From Stappia sp. BW2 (lineage in GTDB: Bacteria > Pseudomonadota > Alphaproteobacteria > Rhizobiales > Stappiaceae): DNA of 64,000 bases. The DNA lies in assembly GCF_008107695.1 (NCBI RefSeq), contig NZ_VIRG01000060.1, positions 1 through 64,000 of the forward strand, read 5' to 3'. The notes below the pieces were generated by a model. It was given only the letters and a program-made list of their open reading frames with translations, was not told the DNA's origin and made no database searches. A program made the translations under genes and the position numbers. Below, in pieces: positions 34,822 to 43,187 of this stretch (position 1 is the stretch's first letter; every line of letters starts with the position of its first letter).

Positions 34822-35853
34822 TCAAGCAAAGGCAATCTGGGCCTTGACGGACCTGGACCGGTCCCCTGCAGTTTCGAACGCCTTAATGGCATCGTTCAGT
34901 GGAAAGGTCTGCGTTATGAAGGGTTTGACGTCAATCAACCCCTTTTGCATCAGGCTGACACCGGTGAAGAATTCCTCATGAAAACGGAAGGATCCCTTCA
35001 GGCAGAGCTCCTTGGACGTCAGCGCCATCATGGGGACTGACATATCGCCGCCCAAGCCCAATTGAATAATGGTGCCGCCCGGCCGCATCGCTGCAATGCC
35101 CGCTGAAAGGGCAGGAGCCGCGCCGGAACATTCGTAAAGGACGTCGAAGGTGCCCTTGTCAGCGGAAAAGCGCTCCAGGTCCGAAGGGGCGGCTGCCATG
35201 TTCACCGTTTTATCCGCACCTGCGGTCCTGGCCATCTCGAGTGTGAAGTCACTCAGATCCGTTGCTACGATGAAGTCCGCTCCGGCTCTGCGGGCAGCAA
35301 CGATGCACAAGATGCCGATCGGGCCACAGCCCGTCACGAGAACGGACTTGCCCAAGAGACTTCCGGCCTGCCGCGTCGCGTGCAGGCAGACCGCCAACGG
35401 TTCGGCCATTGCGGCTTCGCCTGGTGTCAGGCCATCGGCGGGTGCGCACTGGAGGGCATCGGCAACCAGGACTTCGCGAAAGGCGCCTTGAATGTGCGGA
35501 AACGGCATGGCGCTTCCGTAAAAGCGCATGTTGAGACACTGGTTAAAGGAGCCTTCGTTGCAGAAACGGCATTGCCGGCAGGGCCTCGACGGTGAAATGG
35601 CAACGAGTTGTCCAAGCGCAAGGCCCGACACACCTTCCCCGAGTGCAGTGATGTGACCGGAAACTTCATGCCCGAGGATCATCGGTTCTTTCAGCCGCAC
35701 CGGCCCGAAGCCGCCGTGGTTGAAATAGTGCAGGTCCGAGCCGCAGATGCCGCCGGCGGACAGCTTGACTTGAACTTCGCCGGCTCCGGGCTGTTCTGCC
35801 TCGCGCTCTTCAATGCGCAGGTCTTTGGCAGCGTGAATGACGATAGACTTCAT
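34822..35853 (-). CDS. idnD: L-idonate 5-dehydrogenase-like zinc alcohol dehydrogenase
   Basis: 343 aa medium-chain dehydrogenase. Catalytic zinc: Cys37 in GGICGSDLHYF, His62-Glu63 in GHEVSGH; structural zinc cysteines 92, 95, 98 and 106. NAD(P) motif GCGPIGI in the second half. GGICGSDLHY is characteristic of IdnD, which oxidises L-idonate to 5-ketogluconate. Seven bases downstream of the 2-hydroxyacid dehydrogenase gene, so both are expressed from the operator-controlled promoter near 36840. Related sorbitol/threonine-type dehydrogenases remain possible. Confidence 0.82.
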   Translation of the reverse strand: MKSIVIHAAKDLRIEEREAEQPGAGEVQVKLSAGGICGSDLHYFNHGGFGPVRLKEPMILGHEVSGHITALGEGVSGLALGQLVAISPSRPCRQCRFCNEGSFNQCLNMRFYGSAMPFPHIQGAFREVLVADALQCAPADGLTPGEAAMAEPLAVCLHATRQAGSLLGKSVLVTGCGPIGILCIVAARRAGADFIVATDLSDFTLEMARTAGADKTVNMAAAPSDLERFSADKGTFDVLYECSGAAPALSAGIAAMRPGGTIIQLGLGGDMSVPMMALTSKELCLKGSFRFHEEFFTGVSLMQKGLIDVKPFITQTFPLNDAIKAFETAGDRSRSVKAQIAFA

Positions 35854-35860
35854 GACTGCC

Positions 35861-36808
35861 TCACAGAACAGGAGTTTGAAGGGTTTTGCCGGCGAAATGC
35901 GCGGACAGATTGTCCCGAACGAGTTGGCCCATGGCCTTTCTCGTTTCGAATGTTCCTGAAGCGTGGTGCGGCTGCAGCAGAACGTTGTCCAGTTTCAGGA
36001 AGCGTGGGTTCAGCGCGGGTTCTCCTTCGAACACATCAAGCGCCGCCGACCCAAGTCGTCCGGTCTCAAGGGCGTCCAGAAGAGCGTCTTCGTCGATATT
36101 CGATGCCCGGCTGATATTGATGATCATGCCATCCGGCCCGACTGCGTCGATCACCTGCCTGTTGACGATGTGACGGGTTTGCGCCGATGCAGCAAGCGTC
36201 ACGAACAGAAAGTCGGACCTGCGGGCGAGCTCAACCGGATCGGCGACGAACTCCCAGTCAGGTGCGTAATCCTTGGCCGTGACGCCCGAATAGGCAATGT
36301 CGAGATCAAACCCGGCAAGACGCTTGGCGACCTCAAAGCCGATCCTGCCCAGGCCGAGTACGCCTGCTCTCTTGCCCCAGACACGATTTTTGAGCGGATA
36401 CAGACCCTTCGCGGCCCAGCTTCCGTCACGGACCCAGTTTTCTGCACCGATCATGCCGCGCGACTGGACGAGCATCATTGCAACACCGAGATCGGCCACG
36501 TCGTTGGTCAGAACATCCGGTGTGTTGGTCACCCGGATGCCGCGCTCCCGGCAGGCGTCCAGATCAACCGCATCGAAACCGACGCCATAGACCGAGATGA
36601 TTTCCAGGTTTGGGCAAGCCTCTATCAGCGCCCGGTCTGCTCCGAGCTCGCCGCGTGTCGCTATTCCGCGAATGCGCTCACTGACCGAAGAGAGAAAAGC
36701 AATTTTATCCGGTGCTTCGAAATATTTGTGCATGGTAAAGCCGGCCTCCAGCGGGACCTGATCCCATTCGGGGTAAGGGCCGATCTGGAGAATGTCAGGT
36801 TTGCTCAT
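35861..36808 (-). CDS. D-isomer 2-hydroxyacid dehydrogenase (2-ketoaldonate reductase-like)
   Basis: 315 aa from ATG 36808 (GGAG upstream); the frame continues far upstream but without homology and across the promoter. NAD motif GLGRIGFEVAKRL at about 150-162; catalytic Arg in SRASNIDED, Glu in DVFEGEP and His in LQPHHASG. Family enzymes of this type reduce glyoxylate, hydroxypyruvate or 2-ketogluconate; the aldonate setting favours a 2-ketogluconate reductase, making gluconate. Divergent from the gluconate dehydrogenase operon. Confidence 0.85.
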   Translation of the reverse strand: MSKPDILQIGPYPEWDQVPLEAGFTMHKYFEAPDKIAFLSSVSERIRGIATRGELGADRALIEACPNLEIISVYGVGFDAVDLDACRERGIRVTNTPDVLTNDVADLGVAMMLVQSRGMIGAENWVRDGSWAAKGLYPLKNRVWGKRAGVLGLGRIGFEVAKRLAGFDLDIAYSGVTAKDYAPDWEFVADPVELARRSDFLFVTLAASAQTRHIVNRQVIDAVGPDGMIINISRASNIDEDALLDALETGRLGSAALDVFEGEPALNPRFLKLDNVLLQPHHASGTFETRKAMGQLVRDNLSAHFAGKTLQTPVL

Positions 36809-36824
36809 TTTGGGGCTCCGAGAC

Positions 36825-36853
36825 TTGACAACATTTGTTATCGATAACATAAC
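36825..36853 (+). promoter_or_regulatory. predicted promoter of the gluconate operon with embedded operator
   Basis: TTGACA at 36825-36830 and CATAAC at 36848-36853 with 17-bp spacing face the SDR gene at 36893. The GTTATCGATAAC operator occupies the spacer up to the -10, so a bound repressor would block polymerase. Confidence 0.6.
36837..36848. promoter_or_regulatory. GntR-type (LacI family) operator 2
   Basis: GTTATCGATAAC in the 84-bp gap between the divergent 2-hydroxyacid dehydrogenase and gluconate 5-dehydrogenase genes; one site can control both operons. Confidence 0.78.
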
Positions 36854-36892
36854 GAAGGGAGCTGTCAATCGCCATCTGAAAAGGAAGCCCGC

Positions 36893-37660
36893 ATGAGCCT
36901 TGCCCTGTTTGACCTGTCCGGTAAGCGGGCCCTGATCACCGGTTCTTCGCAAGGGATTGGTCTGGCCCTTGCCCGCGGCCTTGCGGGGGCCGGTGCCGAC
37001 ATAGTGCTGAACGGCCGGGATCCGGAAAAACTCAAGAGTGCGGCGGACGGACTGCGTGCCGAAGGGATGACCGTCGCGGAACTGGTCTTCGACGTGACCG
37101 ACCATGAGGCTGTGCGCAGCGCAGTGGACAGTTTCGAAACCTCGACGGGTGGCATCGACATTCTGGTCAACAACGCCGGCATGCAGCACAGAACGCCTCT
37201 GGAGGACTTTCCGGCAGACGCGTTCGAGCGCCTCATGCAAACGAACATTGCCTCTGTCTTTCATGTCGGGCAGGCGGTTGCTCGTCACATGATCAAGCGC
37301 GGAGCCGGCAAGATCGTCAACATCTGCTCGGTGCAGACGGCACTCGCGCGTCCGGGAATTGCGCCCTACACGGCGACCAAGGGGGCGGTTGCAAATCTGA
37401 CCAAAGGCATGGCGACGGACTGGGCAAAATACGGGCTGCAATGCAATGGCCTCGCCCCGGGATATTTCGATACGCCTTTGAATGCGGCACTGGTTAGCGA
37501 TCCCGACTTCAGCGCCTGGCTGGAAAAACGGACACCGGCAGGCAGATGGGGCAAGGTCGAGGAACTGGTCGGCACCTGCATCTTCCTGTCGTCCGACGCG
37601 TCCTCCTTCGTCAACGGAACCACAATCTTCGTGGACGGCGGCATATCGGCGTGCCTGTGA
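36893..37660 (+). CDS. idnO: SDR, gluconate 5-dehydrogenase-like
   Basis: 255 aa short-chain dehydrogenase. NAD(P) motif GSSQGIGLALARG at about 17-29, NNAG, and active-site Tyr/Lys in YTATKGAV, with Ser in NICSVQ. IdnO/Gno enzymes interconvert 5-ketogluconate and D-gluconate, the step after idonate dehydrogenase. First gene of a plus-strand operon; stop and next ATG overlap by one base. Confidence 0.82.
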   Translation: MSLALFDLSGKRALITGSSQGIGLALARGLAGAGADIVLNGRDPEKLKSAADGLRAEGMTVAELVFDVTDHEAVRSAVDSFETSTGGIDILVNNAGMQHRTPLEDFPADAFERLMQTNIASVFHVGQAVARHMIKRGAGKIVNICSVQTALARPGIAPYTATKGAVANLTKGMATDWAKYGLQCNGLAPGYFDTPLNAALVSDPDFSAWLEKRTPAGRWGKVEELVGTCIFLSSDASSFVNGTTIFVDGGISACL

Positions 37661-38160
37661 TGCCGGTTTTTGTTGTCATGGGCGTCTCGGGCTGCGGCAA
37701 GTCCCAGATCGGCAGGAAACTGGCAGAGGCTGTCGGCGGCCGGTTCATCGATGGCGACGACCTTCATCCGCAGGAAAACATCGTCAAGATGAGCGAAGGG
37801 ATTCCGTTGACCGACGCCGACCGGCTGCCATGGCTGGCACAGGTCGGGGAAGCCCTGCGGGATGTTTCGGAAGTGACCTTCATCGCCTGCTCGGCGCTGA
37901 AGCGAAGCTATCGTGAGCGGATCATCGCGTATGCGCACCGTCCAGTGACGTTCCTGTTTCTTCAGGGAACGCCTGAACTGCTGCGCGAGCGGATGGCGCA
38001 CAGGGAGGGGCATTTCATGCCAACGGCATTGCTGGACAGCCAGCTCGAGACGCTTGAGCCGCCGGGACCGGACGAGCTCGCTTTCGTCGTTTCAATCGAC
38101 CAAACGCCGGACCAGATCGTGGCGGCACTGGTGACATCCATTCGGAGGGAAATCGCATGA
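37660..38160 (+). CDS. gntK: gluconokinase
   Basis: 166 aa, standard length for GntK. P-loop GVSGCGKS at 8-15, then DGDDLHPQENIVKMSEG and HREGHFMPTALLDSQLETLE, all family hallmarks. Phosphorylates D-gluconate to 6-phosphogluconate with ATP. Start at ATG 37660, overlapping the previous stop; stop overlaps the next start (ATGA). This gene anchors the functional reading of the locus. Confidence 0.92.
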   Translation: MPVFVVMGVSGCGKSQIGRKLAEAVGGRFIDGDDLHPQENIVKMSEGIPLTDADRLPWLAQVGEALRDVSEVTFIACSALKRSYRERIIAYAHRPVTFLFLQGTPELLRERMAHREGHFMPTALLDSQLETLEPPGPDELAFVVSIDQTPDQIVAALVTSIRREIA

Positions 38161-39044
38161 GCGTAAACGTGGCGTTGATCGGCGCCGGAGCCATGGGCGG
38201 AGCGATCGGAACACGCCTTGCGGAAACGGGCAACACTCTTCGCGTCTTTGACCTTGACCCGGAAAGGGTCTCGGCGCTCGTTGCAAAAGGCGCCGTCAGC
38301 GCCGCTTCTGCTGCGGAAGCTGCCTCCGGGGCCGACTATGTCATCACAAGCCTCAACGCGCCGCGCATCGTGGACAATGCGGTTTTTGCGGAAAACGGGG
38401 TTGCCGATGGCGCCCGTCCGGGAACTCTGATTATCGACATGTCGTCTATCGATCCCGGTGCAACCCGGGAACTGGCCGCAAAGGCAGAGGAGCGGGGCTT
38501 GCGCTGGGTGGACAGTCCGCTTTCAGGAGGTGCGCCCAAGGCGCTTGTCGGCGAGTTGACGCTGATGGCAGGCGGTTCGGAAAAAGATGTCGCAGACGCG
38601 CTCAACGTCCTGAAGTTCGTCAGCTCCAACTATACCCACATGGGACCGGTCGGGGCGGGCCAGACCACCAAGCTGATCAACCAGGTGCTGTGTGGCCTTG
38701 GCTTTCTGGCGGTGGCCGAAGCAACGCAGCTCGCGCTTGATGCGGGCGTCGATGCCGCGAAGATACCGACGGCACTGAAGGGGGGGCGCGCGGACAGCGC
38801 GATCCTGCAGGAATACATGCCCCGTTTCGTGTCGCGCGACTACCGGCGCACAGGCCGTATCGACAACATGGTGAAAGACCTGAACGGCGCACAGGATCTG
38901 GCGCGGAAAACCCACACCGCCATGCCGCTGACGGCTGTCTGCGCCGAAGTTCACAGAATGCTCACAGCAGCAGGTTTGGGCGGCGAGGACCAGGCTGCGC
39001 TGATGGAATATTTCAAGGGTCCCGACAAGGAGAACTTCAAATGA
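38157..39044 (+). CDS. beta-hydroxyacid dehydrogenase (3-hydroxyisobutyrate/6PGDH superfamily)
   Basis: 295 aa NAD(P) enzyme with GAGAMGGAIG at about 8-17, substrate motif DSPLSGGAPKA near 120 and catalytic Lys in GQTTKLINQ near 170. Family members oxidise 3-hydroxyisobutyrate, tartronate, threonate or similar. In the gluconate operon it may act on a branched or oxidised aldonate; too short for classical 6-phosphogluconate dehydrogenase. Overlaps gntK and the next gene. Confidence 0.83.
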   Translation: MSVNVALIGAGAMGGAIGTRLAETGNTLRVFDLDPERVSALVAKGAVSAASAAEAASGADYVITSLNAPRIVDNAVFAENGVADGARPGTLIIDMSSIDPGATRELAAKAEERGLRWVDSPLSGGAPKALVGELTLMAGGSEKDVADALNVLKFVSSNYTHMGPVGAGQTTKLINQVLCGLGFLAVAEATQLALDAGVDAAKIPTALKGGRADSAILQEYMPRFVSRDYRRTGRIDNMVKDLNGAQDLARKTHTAMPLTAVCAEVHRMLTAAGLGGEDQAALMEYFKGPDKENFK

Positions 39045-39373
39045 TCACCCGTTTCGCGCTTTTCGAAGGCAGCATAAAGCCTGGCAGGACGGAGGATTTC
39101 CGGGCGGCCGTGAAGGACCGGCTGGTGCCGCTCTGGCGGCAATTTCCCGGTAACAGCGATGTCAGAGTGATGTTCGGGGAGGAGCGCGACGAAGGCGCCC
39201 CGGAATTTCCGCTGATGTTGGCGATCACCTATCCGGACCGGGCGGCGATGGAAAACGCCCTCGGCAGCGATGCTCGCAGCAGATCTCGGGACGTGACAGG
39301 GGAAATTGTCGCTGAGTTTTTCGACGGGCGAATTCATCATCACGTCACCGAGGCAAACCAATACGAAGGATAA
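39041..39373 (+). CDS. small dimeric alpha/beta-barrel protein
   Basis: 110 aa, pattern of ferredoxin-like dimeric barrel proteins (EthD/antibiotic monooxygenase type): ITRFALFEGSIKPGRTEDFR start, amphipathic helix, AITYPDRAAMENAL. Possibly a mutarotase- or isomerase-like helper of the aldonate pathway. Overlaps the preceding gene by ATGA, so it belongs to the operon. Function unassigned. Confidence 0.65.
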   Translation: MITRFALFEGSIKPGRTEDFRAAVKDRLVPLWRQFPGNSDVRVMFGEERDEGAPEFPLMLAITYPDRAAMENALGSDARSRSRDVTGEIVAEFFDGRIHHHVTEANQYEG

Positions 39374-39476
39374 GCCTTCAAAATTGATCTGTTTGAAATT
39401 CCCGGGCGGTGTCTCCGGCAATTGCGGATGCCAACGCGATTTGCGTATGTAATCGCATGGACAAAGGTGGATCAGC

Positions 39477-40493
39477 ATGCAGCGAACGGTGACGATGAAG
39501 GATGTGGCGGACAAGGCGGGCGTCTCCGTGATGACCGTCAGCCGCGCCTTCAAACAGCATGCGTCCGTGGGGGAGAAAACGCGGAAACGTATTTTGCAGA
39601 TCGCCGAAGACCTCGGCTATGTGTTCGACAGCACGGCGGCCAACCTGCGCTCGCAGCGCACCGGTTTTGTTGCCGTGTCCATCCCTTCGATCAACAACGC
39701 CAATTTTGCCGACACGGTTGGGGCTTTGTCGGAAAGCCTCAAGCTGGCCGACTTGCAGGTCCTCCTCGGCTACAGCAATTACGACATCCAAAAAGAAGAA
39801 GAGATCGTCGAGCAGTTCCTCCGGCGTCGTCCGGAAGCCATCGTTCTGACGGGAGGGCGGCATACCGACCGGACCCGGCAGTTGCTCGCGAGAGCCAATA
39901 TCCCGGTTGTTGAAACATGGGACCTGCCCGAGAAACCGATCGGGCATGTGGTTGGCTTTTCCAATGCCGCCACGATGCATGATCTGGTCCGCCACCTGGT
40001 CGGGACGGGGCGAAAGCGCATTGCCTTCATCGGCGGCGACACGGACGGCGACACGCGCGGTGCAGACCGCCGCCGCGGGTTCATCCAGGCAATGTCGGAC
40101 CAGGGCTTGTCGACGGAACGTCTGATCGGAGCGGGCGAGCCGCCCATTTCCATGCGCGAGGGGTCCGACGCCATGGCCAGGCTCCTGCAGGACTTTCCGG
40201 ACACGGAAGCGGTCATTTGCGTTTCCGATCTTTCCGCCTTCGGGGCGTTAACGGAATGCGCGCGCAGGGGCATGAAGGTTCCCGAAGACATCGCCATAGC
40301 CGGCTTCGGTGCCTATGACATTTCCTCGATCTGCCTGCCCACCCTCACCACGATTGATCCTCACCCCGCTGATATCGGCCGGCGAGCTGGTGAATTGATT
40401 GTCTCGTTGCTCAGGGGTGAGGGCGAGAAAGAAAGCGACCCTGTTCATGTTGCGATTGAGCCGAACTTGAGTGTGGGTGGATCGACTGCCTAG
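39477..40493 (+). CDS. LacI-family regulator (first of a convergent pair)
   Basis: 338 aa. HTH at about 7-27 (MKDVADKAGVSVMTVSRAF), effector domain 60-335 ending in PTLTTIDPHPADIGRRAGE. Closest in pattern to gluconate-type repressors. About 100 bp after the aldonate operon, possibly with its own promoter: GCGATT-N9-AATCGC at 39436-39456 could be an autoregulatory site. Ends 11 bp before the convergent LacI gene. Confidence 0.87.
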   Translation: MQRTVTMKDVADKAGVSVMTVSRAFKQHASVGEKTRKRILQIAEDLGYVFDSTAANLRSQRTGFVAVSIPSINNANFADTVGALSESLKLADLQVLLGYSNYDIQKEEEIVEQFLRRRPEAIVLTGGRHTDRTRQLLARANIPVVETWDLPEKPIGHVVGFSNAATMHDLVRHLVGTGRKRIAFIGGDTDGDTRGADRRRGFIQAMSDQGLSTERLIGAGEPPISMREGSDAMARLLQDFPDTEAVICVSDLSAFGALTECARRGMKVPEDIAIAGFGAYDISSICLPTLTTIDPHPADIGRRAGELIVSLLRGEGEKESDPVHVAIEPNLSVGGSTA

Positions 40494-40504
40494 GCGCGTC
40501 GGGC

Positions 40505-41515
40505 TCAAACAGTTTCCCCTTCAATGAGCCGGAACCCCACATCCGTGACTTTCCTGGCGCTGTCGCCATTGATACGCATCAGAAGTTTTTCAGAGGCGAT
40601 CTGGCCGATCCGCAAGTGGTTCACCTGCATGGTGGTCAGCCGGTAGGGAAGTACGGAAGCGATGGGAAGTTCGCCCCAGCCGGCAATGCCGAGATCCTTG
40701 GGCACCGAAATCTTCTGAATTTCGCAGAAGTGGATTGCTCCAACGGCCATATTGTCATTCTGGAAAAACACGACCTCGGTTTCCGGAGCGCCGGAGAGCA
40801 GTTGTTCGATGCCGTAGTAACCGGTGTAAAATCCGGGAACGTCCTTCAAGAGAAGCTGCTTCTTCAGAGAAGCCGAGCCGTCGGCTATCGCGCGGTCGAA
40901 ACCGTTGAGGCGAGCGGCGGCCGCATTTGCCGCGTCGTGAGAGGTGCCGACATAGCCGAGCCGGGTGTAGCCCTTGGTAAGCAAATACCGGCCCATCTGG
41001 TAACCGCTGTCAAAATGGTTGAGGCCGACGCACATGTCGAACGGGCTTGAGTTCAAATCCCAGATTTCGACGACAGGAATTTTTGCGTTTTCCAGGAGCT
41101 GAAGCGAGCGGTTCGTATGAGCTCTGCCTGTCAGGATCAGTCCTGCAGGTTGCCAGGCGAGAACTGTTTCAATCCATTTTTCTTCTTCGCCCGCTGCACG
41201 CTGTGTCATGCCCAGAACGGTCTGATGCCCGAAAGAGCAAAGCTTCCTGTCGATGCCTTCCAGAACATGCGTGAAGACCTCGTTGCCGAGGTCTGGAATG
41301 CTGACGCCGATGAAGGTGGATTTCTGGTCGCCGGAGAAGACGGTGGCAAGGCGGTTCGGCAGGTATCCCAGACGTGTGACCTCAGCCAGAACCCTTTCCC
41401 TGGTCTGCTCCGAGAACCCGCCTTCATTTCTGAGGACGCGACTGGCCGTCATTTTCGAGACACCCGCTGCCTCGGCAACTTCAGACAGGCTTATCTTTTT
41501 GTTTTTATTGCTCAA
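40505..41515 (-). CDS. GntR-like LacI-family repressor of the aldonate regulon
   Basis: 336 aa from TTG 41515. HTH about 8-30 (LSEVAEAAGVSKMTASRVL), then GYLPNRLATVFSGDQKSTFIG and GVSIPDLGNEVFTHVLEGID, which track E. coli GntR/IdnR as I recall them. Two palindromes lie in the gap to the divergent transporter: 41538-41549 next to this start (likely autoregulation) and 41594-41605 near the transporter. It is the best candidate for binding all four sites. Confidence 0.86.
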   Translation of the reverse strand: MSNKNKKISLSEVAEAAGVSKMTASRVLRNEGGFSEQTRERVLAEVTRLGYLPNRLATVFSGDQKSTFIGVSIPDLGNEVFTHVLEGIDRKLCSFGHQTVLGMTQRAAGEEEKWIETVLAWQPAGLILTGRAHTNRSLQLLENAKIPVVEIWDLNSSPFDMCVGLNHFDSGYQMGRYLLTKGYTRLGYVGTSHDAANAAAARLNGFDRAIADGSASLKKQLLLKDVPGFYTGYYGIEQLLSGAPETEVVFFQNDNMAVGAIHFCEIQKISVPKDLGIAGWGELPIASVLPYRLTTMQVNHLRIGQIASEKLLMRINGDSARKVTDVGFRLIEGETV

Positions 41516-41532
41516 AATACATTCCGCGTCAC

Positions 41533-41554
41533 AAAAAGTTATCGATAACTTTTT
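41533..41554. promoter_or_regulatory. GntR-type (LacI family) operator 3, extended palindrome
   Basis: GTTATCGATAAC at 41538-41549 flanked by AAAAA and TTTTT, forming a perfect 22-bp palindrome 18 bp upstream of the GntR-like gene start. Confidence 0.8.
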
Positions 41555-41593
41555 CGTTGACTTTCGTGTTTTCCGGACGGATGATATCTCTAC

Positions 41594-41605
41594 GTTACCG
41601 GTAAC
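41594..41605. promoter_or_regulatory. GntR-type (LacI family) operator 4, variant
   Basis: GTTACCGGTAAC, perfect palindrome matching the E. coli GntR consensus core even better than the other three. Lies 62 bp upstream of the transporter ATPase start, just after a possible TTGACT promoter element (41557). Confidence 0.75.
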
Positions 41606-41667
41606 TCAATCCTTGCCTTGTGGAGGAGGCGTACTGCGAGAGACCGGTGACGACTGGGAGGAACACA

Positions 41668-43176
41668 GTGGCAGGTAATCTGAAAAACCGTCTGTTTTTC
41701 GACGGCATTCAGAAGCATTTCGGCGGAACTTATGCCGTCCGGGACGTTTCGTTGGCAGTCGACCGAGGCGAGATCGTCGCGCTTCTGGGTGAAAACGGCG
41801 CCGGTAAGTCGACACTCATCAAAATTCTCGGGGGCATTCACAAGCCGGATGCCGGCCGCGTGCTGATCAACGGTGAACCTTACGAGCATCGGCCAGGCGG
41901 CTTCGGCCAGCACCAGGCGGTTGCCTTCATCCATCAGGACCTCGGCATGATCGAATGGATGACCGTTGCCGAGAACATGTCGCTGGCGCTCGGCTTCAAG
42001 AAAAGGTTCGGCCTGATCGACTGGCAGGACGCCGAGGCGTTTGCTGCGGAGGCCCTCCTGAAAGTTGGCTGTGATTTTTGTCCCTCCACACGCGTACAGG
42101 ATCTCTCCCGCACGGAAAAATCGCTCGTGGCGATTGCCCGCGCGCTGGCCGTCGATAGTGACTTCCTGGTGCTTGACGAGCCGACGGCGTCGCTGCCGGC
42201 GGATGAGGTTGCGCGTTTGTTCGAAGCCCTGCGACCGCTGCGGGATGCCGGAGTTGGCATGATTTACGTCTCCCACCGGCTCGATGAGATCTTCCAGATC
42301 GCCGACCGCGTGGCGGTTCTGAGAGACGGTGAACTCGTCGGGGTCCGTGCGATCCAGCACACGAACGCCGAAGAACTGGTTCACATGATCGTTGGTCGTA
42401 AGACCCGGCAGGTCACCAAGCTGACGGAGACGCCCGGAGCACCGGTCCTGTCCGTAAAAGGTCTGGCGACCCGGGTGGCTGGGCCGGTTGACTTTACACT
42501 CCATCGCAACGAAATCGTCGGCCTTGTGGGTTTGCGCGGGGCTGGACACGAGACGATTGCGCGGGCGCTTTATGGCCTTGAGCCGCATGAAGGCGAAATA
42601 GAGCTCACGGGCGTCGGGGCTCCGGATTTGCGCTCTCCCAAGACAGCACTTGATAGCGGCATTGGGCTGGTTGCGCGGGATCGAACGGAAGAATCCGTCG
42701 CCATGCCGCTGACCCTTCGCGAAAACACCTTTCTCAATCCCGCGGCCGTCGGCCGAAGCCTGTTTTCCTTCATGTCGCCGGACACGGAAGCCAGGGAGGC
42801 TGAAAGGATCGGCCGTGAAGTGGCGCTGTCGCCGAACGATCAGACACTCGCCATTGAGGCCCTTTCCGGCGGCAACCAGCAAAAGGTGGTGATCGCTCGC
42901 TGGCTGGCGACGAAGCGAAAGCTTCTGATCTGCGAGGATCCGACCGCAGGTGTCGATGTGGGTGCGAAGGCGGAAATCTATGACCTGTTGAACAAGGCGC
43001 TGCGGGAAGGGGTCGGCATCCTGCTCGTTTCGACCGATTTCGAGGAAGTCGCAACGATTTGCCAGCGCGCCATCGTCTTCAGCCAGGGCGCGATTGTCGG
43101 TGAGCTTTCAGGGGCGAAACTCTCGACGGAAAACCTCATTCAGGCCGCTTCGGCCAGCAACGTTGCCGCCGCTTAA
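41668..43176 (+). CDS. CUT2 sugar ABC transporter ATPase (RbsA-like)
   Basis: 502 aa double ATPase from GTG 41668, chosen for the GGGAGGAA 5 nt upstream. First domain: Walker A GENGAGKST near 40, a diverged signature (LSRTEKSLVAIARAL). Second domain: degenerate Walker A GLRGAGHET, signature LSGGNQQKVVIARWL, Walker B CEDPTAGVDVG. This asymmetry is normal for RbsA/MglA/XylG. First gene of the transporter operon in the aldonate regulon; substrate probably a sugar, sugar lactone or aldonate. Confidence 0.9.
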   Translation: MAGNLKNRLFFDGIQKHFGGTYAVRDVSLAVDRGEIVALLGENGAGKSTLIKILGGIHKPDAGRVLINGEPYEHRPGGFGQHQAVAFIHQDLGMIEWMTVAENMSLALGFKKRFGLIDWQDAEAFAAEALLKVGCDFCPSTRVQDLSRTEKSLVAIARALAVDSDFLVLDEPTASLPADEVARLFEALRPLRDAGVGMIYVSHRLDEIFQIADRVAVLRDGELVGVRAIQHTNAEELVHMIVGRKTRQVTKLTETPGAPVLSVKGLATRVAGPVDFTLHRNEIVGLVGLRGAGHETIARALYGLEPHEGEIELTGVGAPDLRSPKTALDSGIGLVARDRTEESVAMPLTLRENTFLNPAAVGRSLFSFMSPDTEAREAERIGREVALSPNDQTLAIEALSGGNQQKVVIARWLATKRKLLICEDPTAGVDVGAKAEIYDLLNKALREGVGILLVSTDFEEVATICQRAIVFSQGAIVGELSGAKLSTENLIQAASASNVAAA

Positions 43177-43187
43177 GGGTAAGAACA

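Noticed and set aside
36809-37441. N-terminal extension of the 2-hydroxyacid dehydrogenase frame
   Set aside because: Crosses the divergent promoter, operator and the opposite gluconate dehydrogenase gene; homology begins at 36808.
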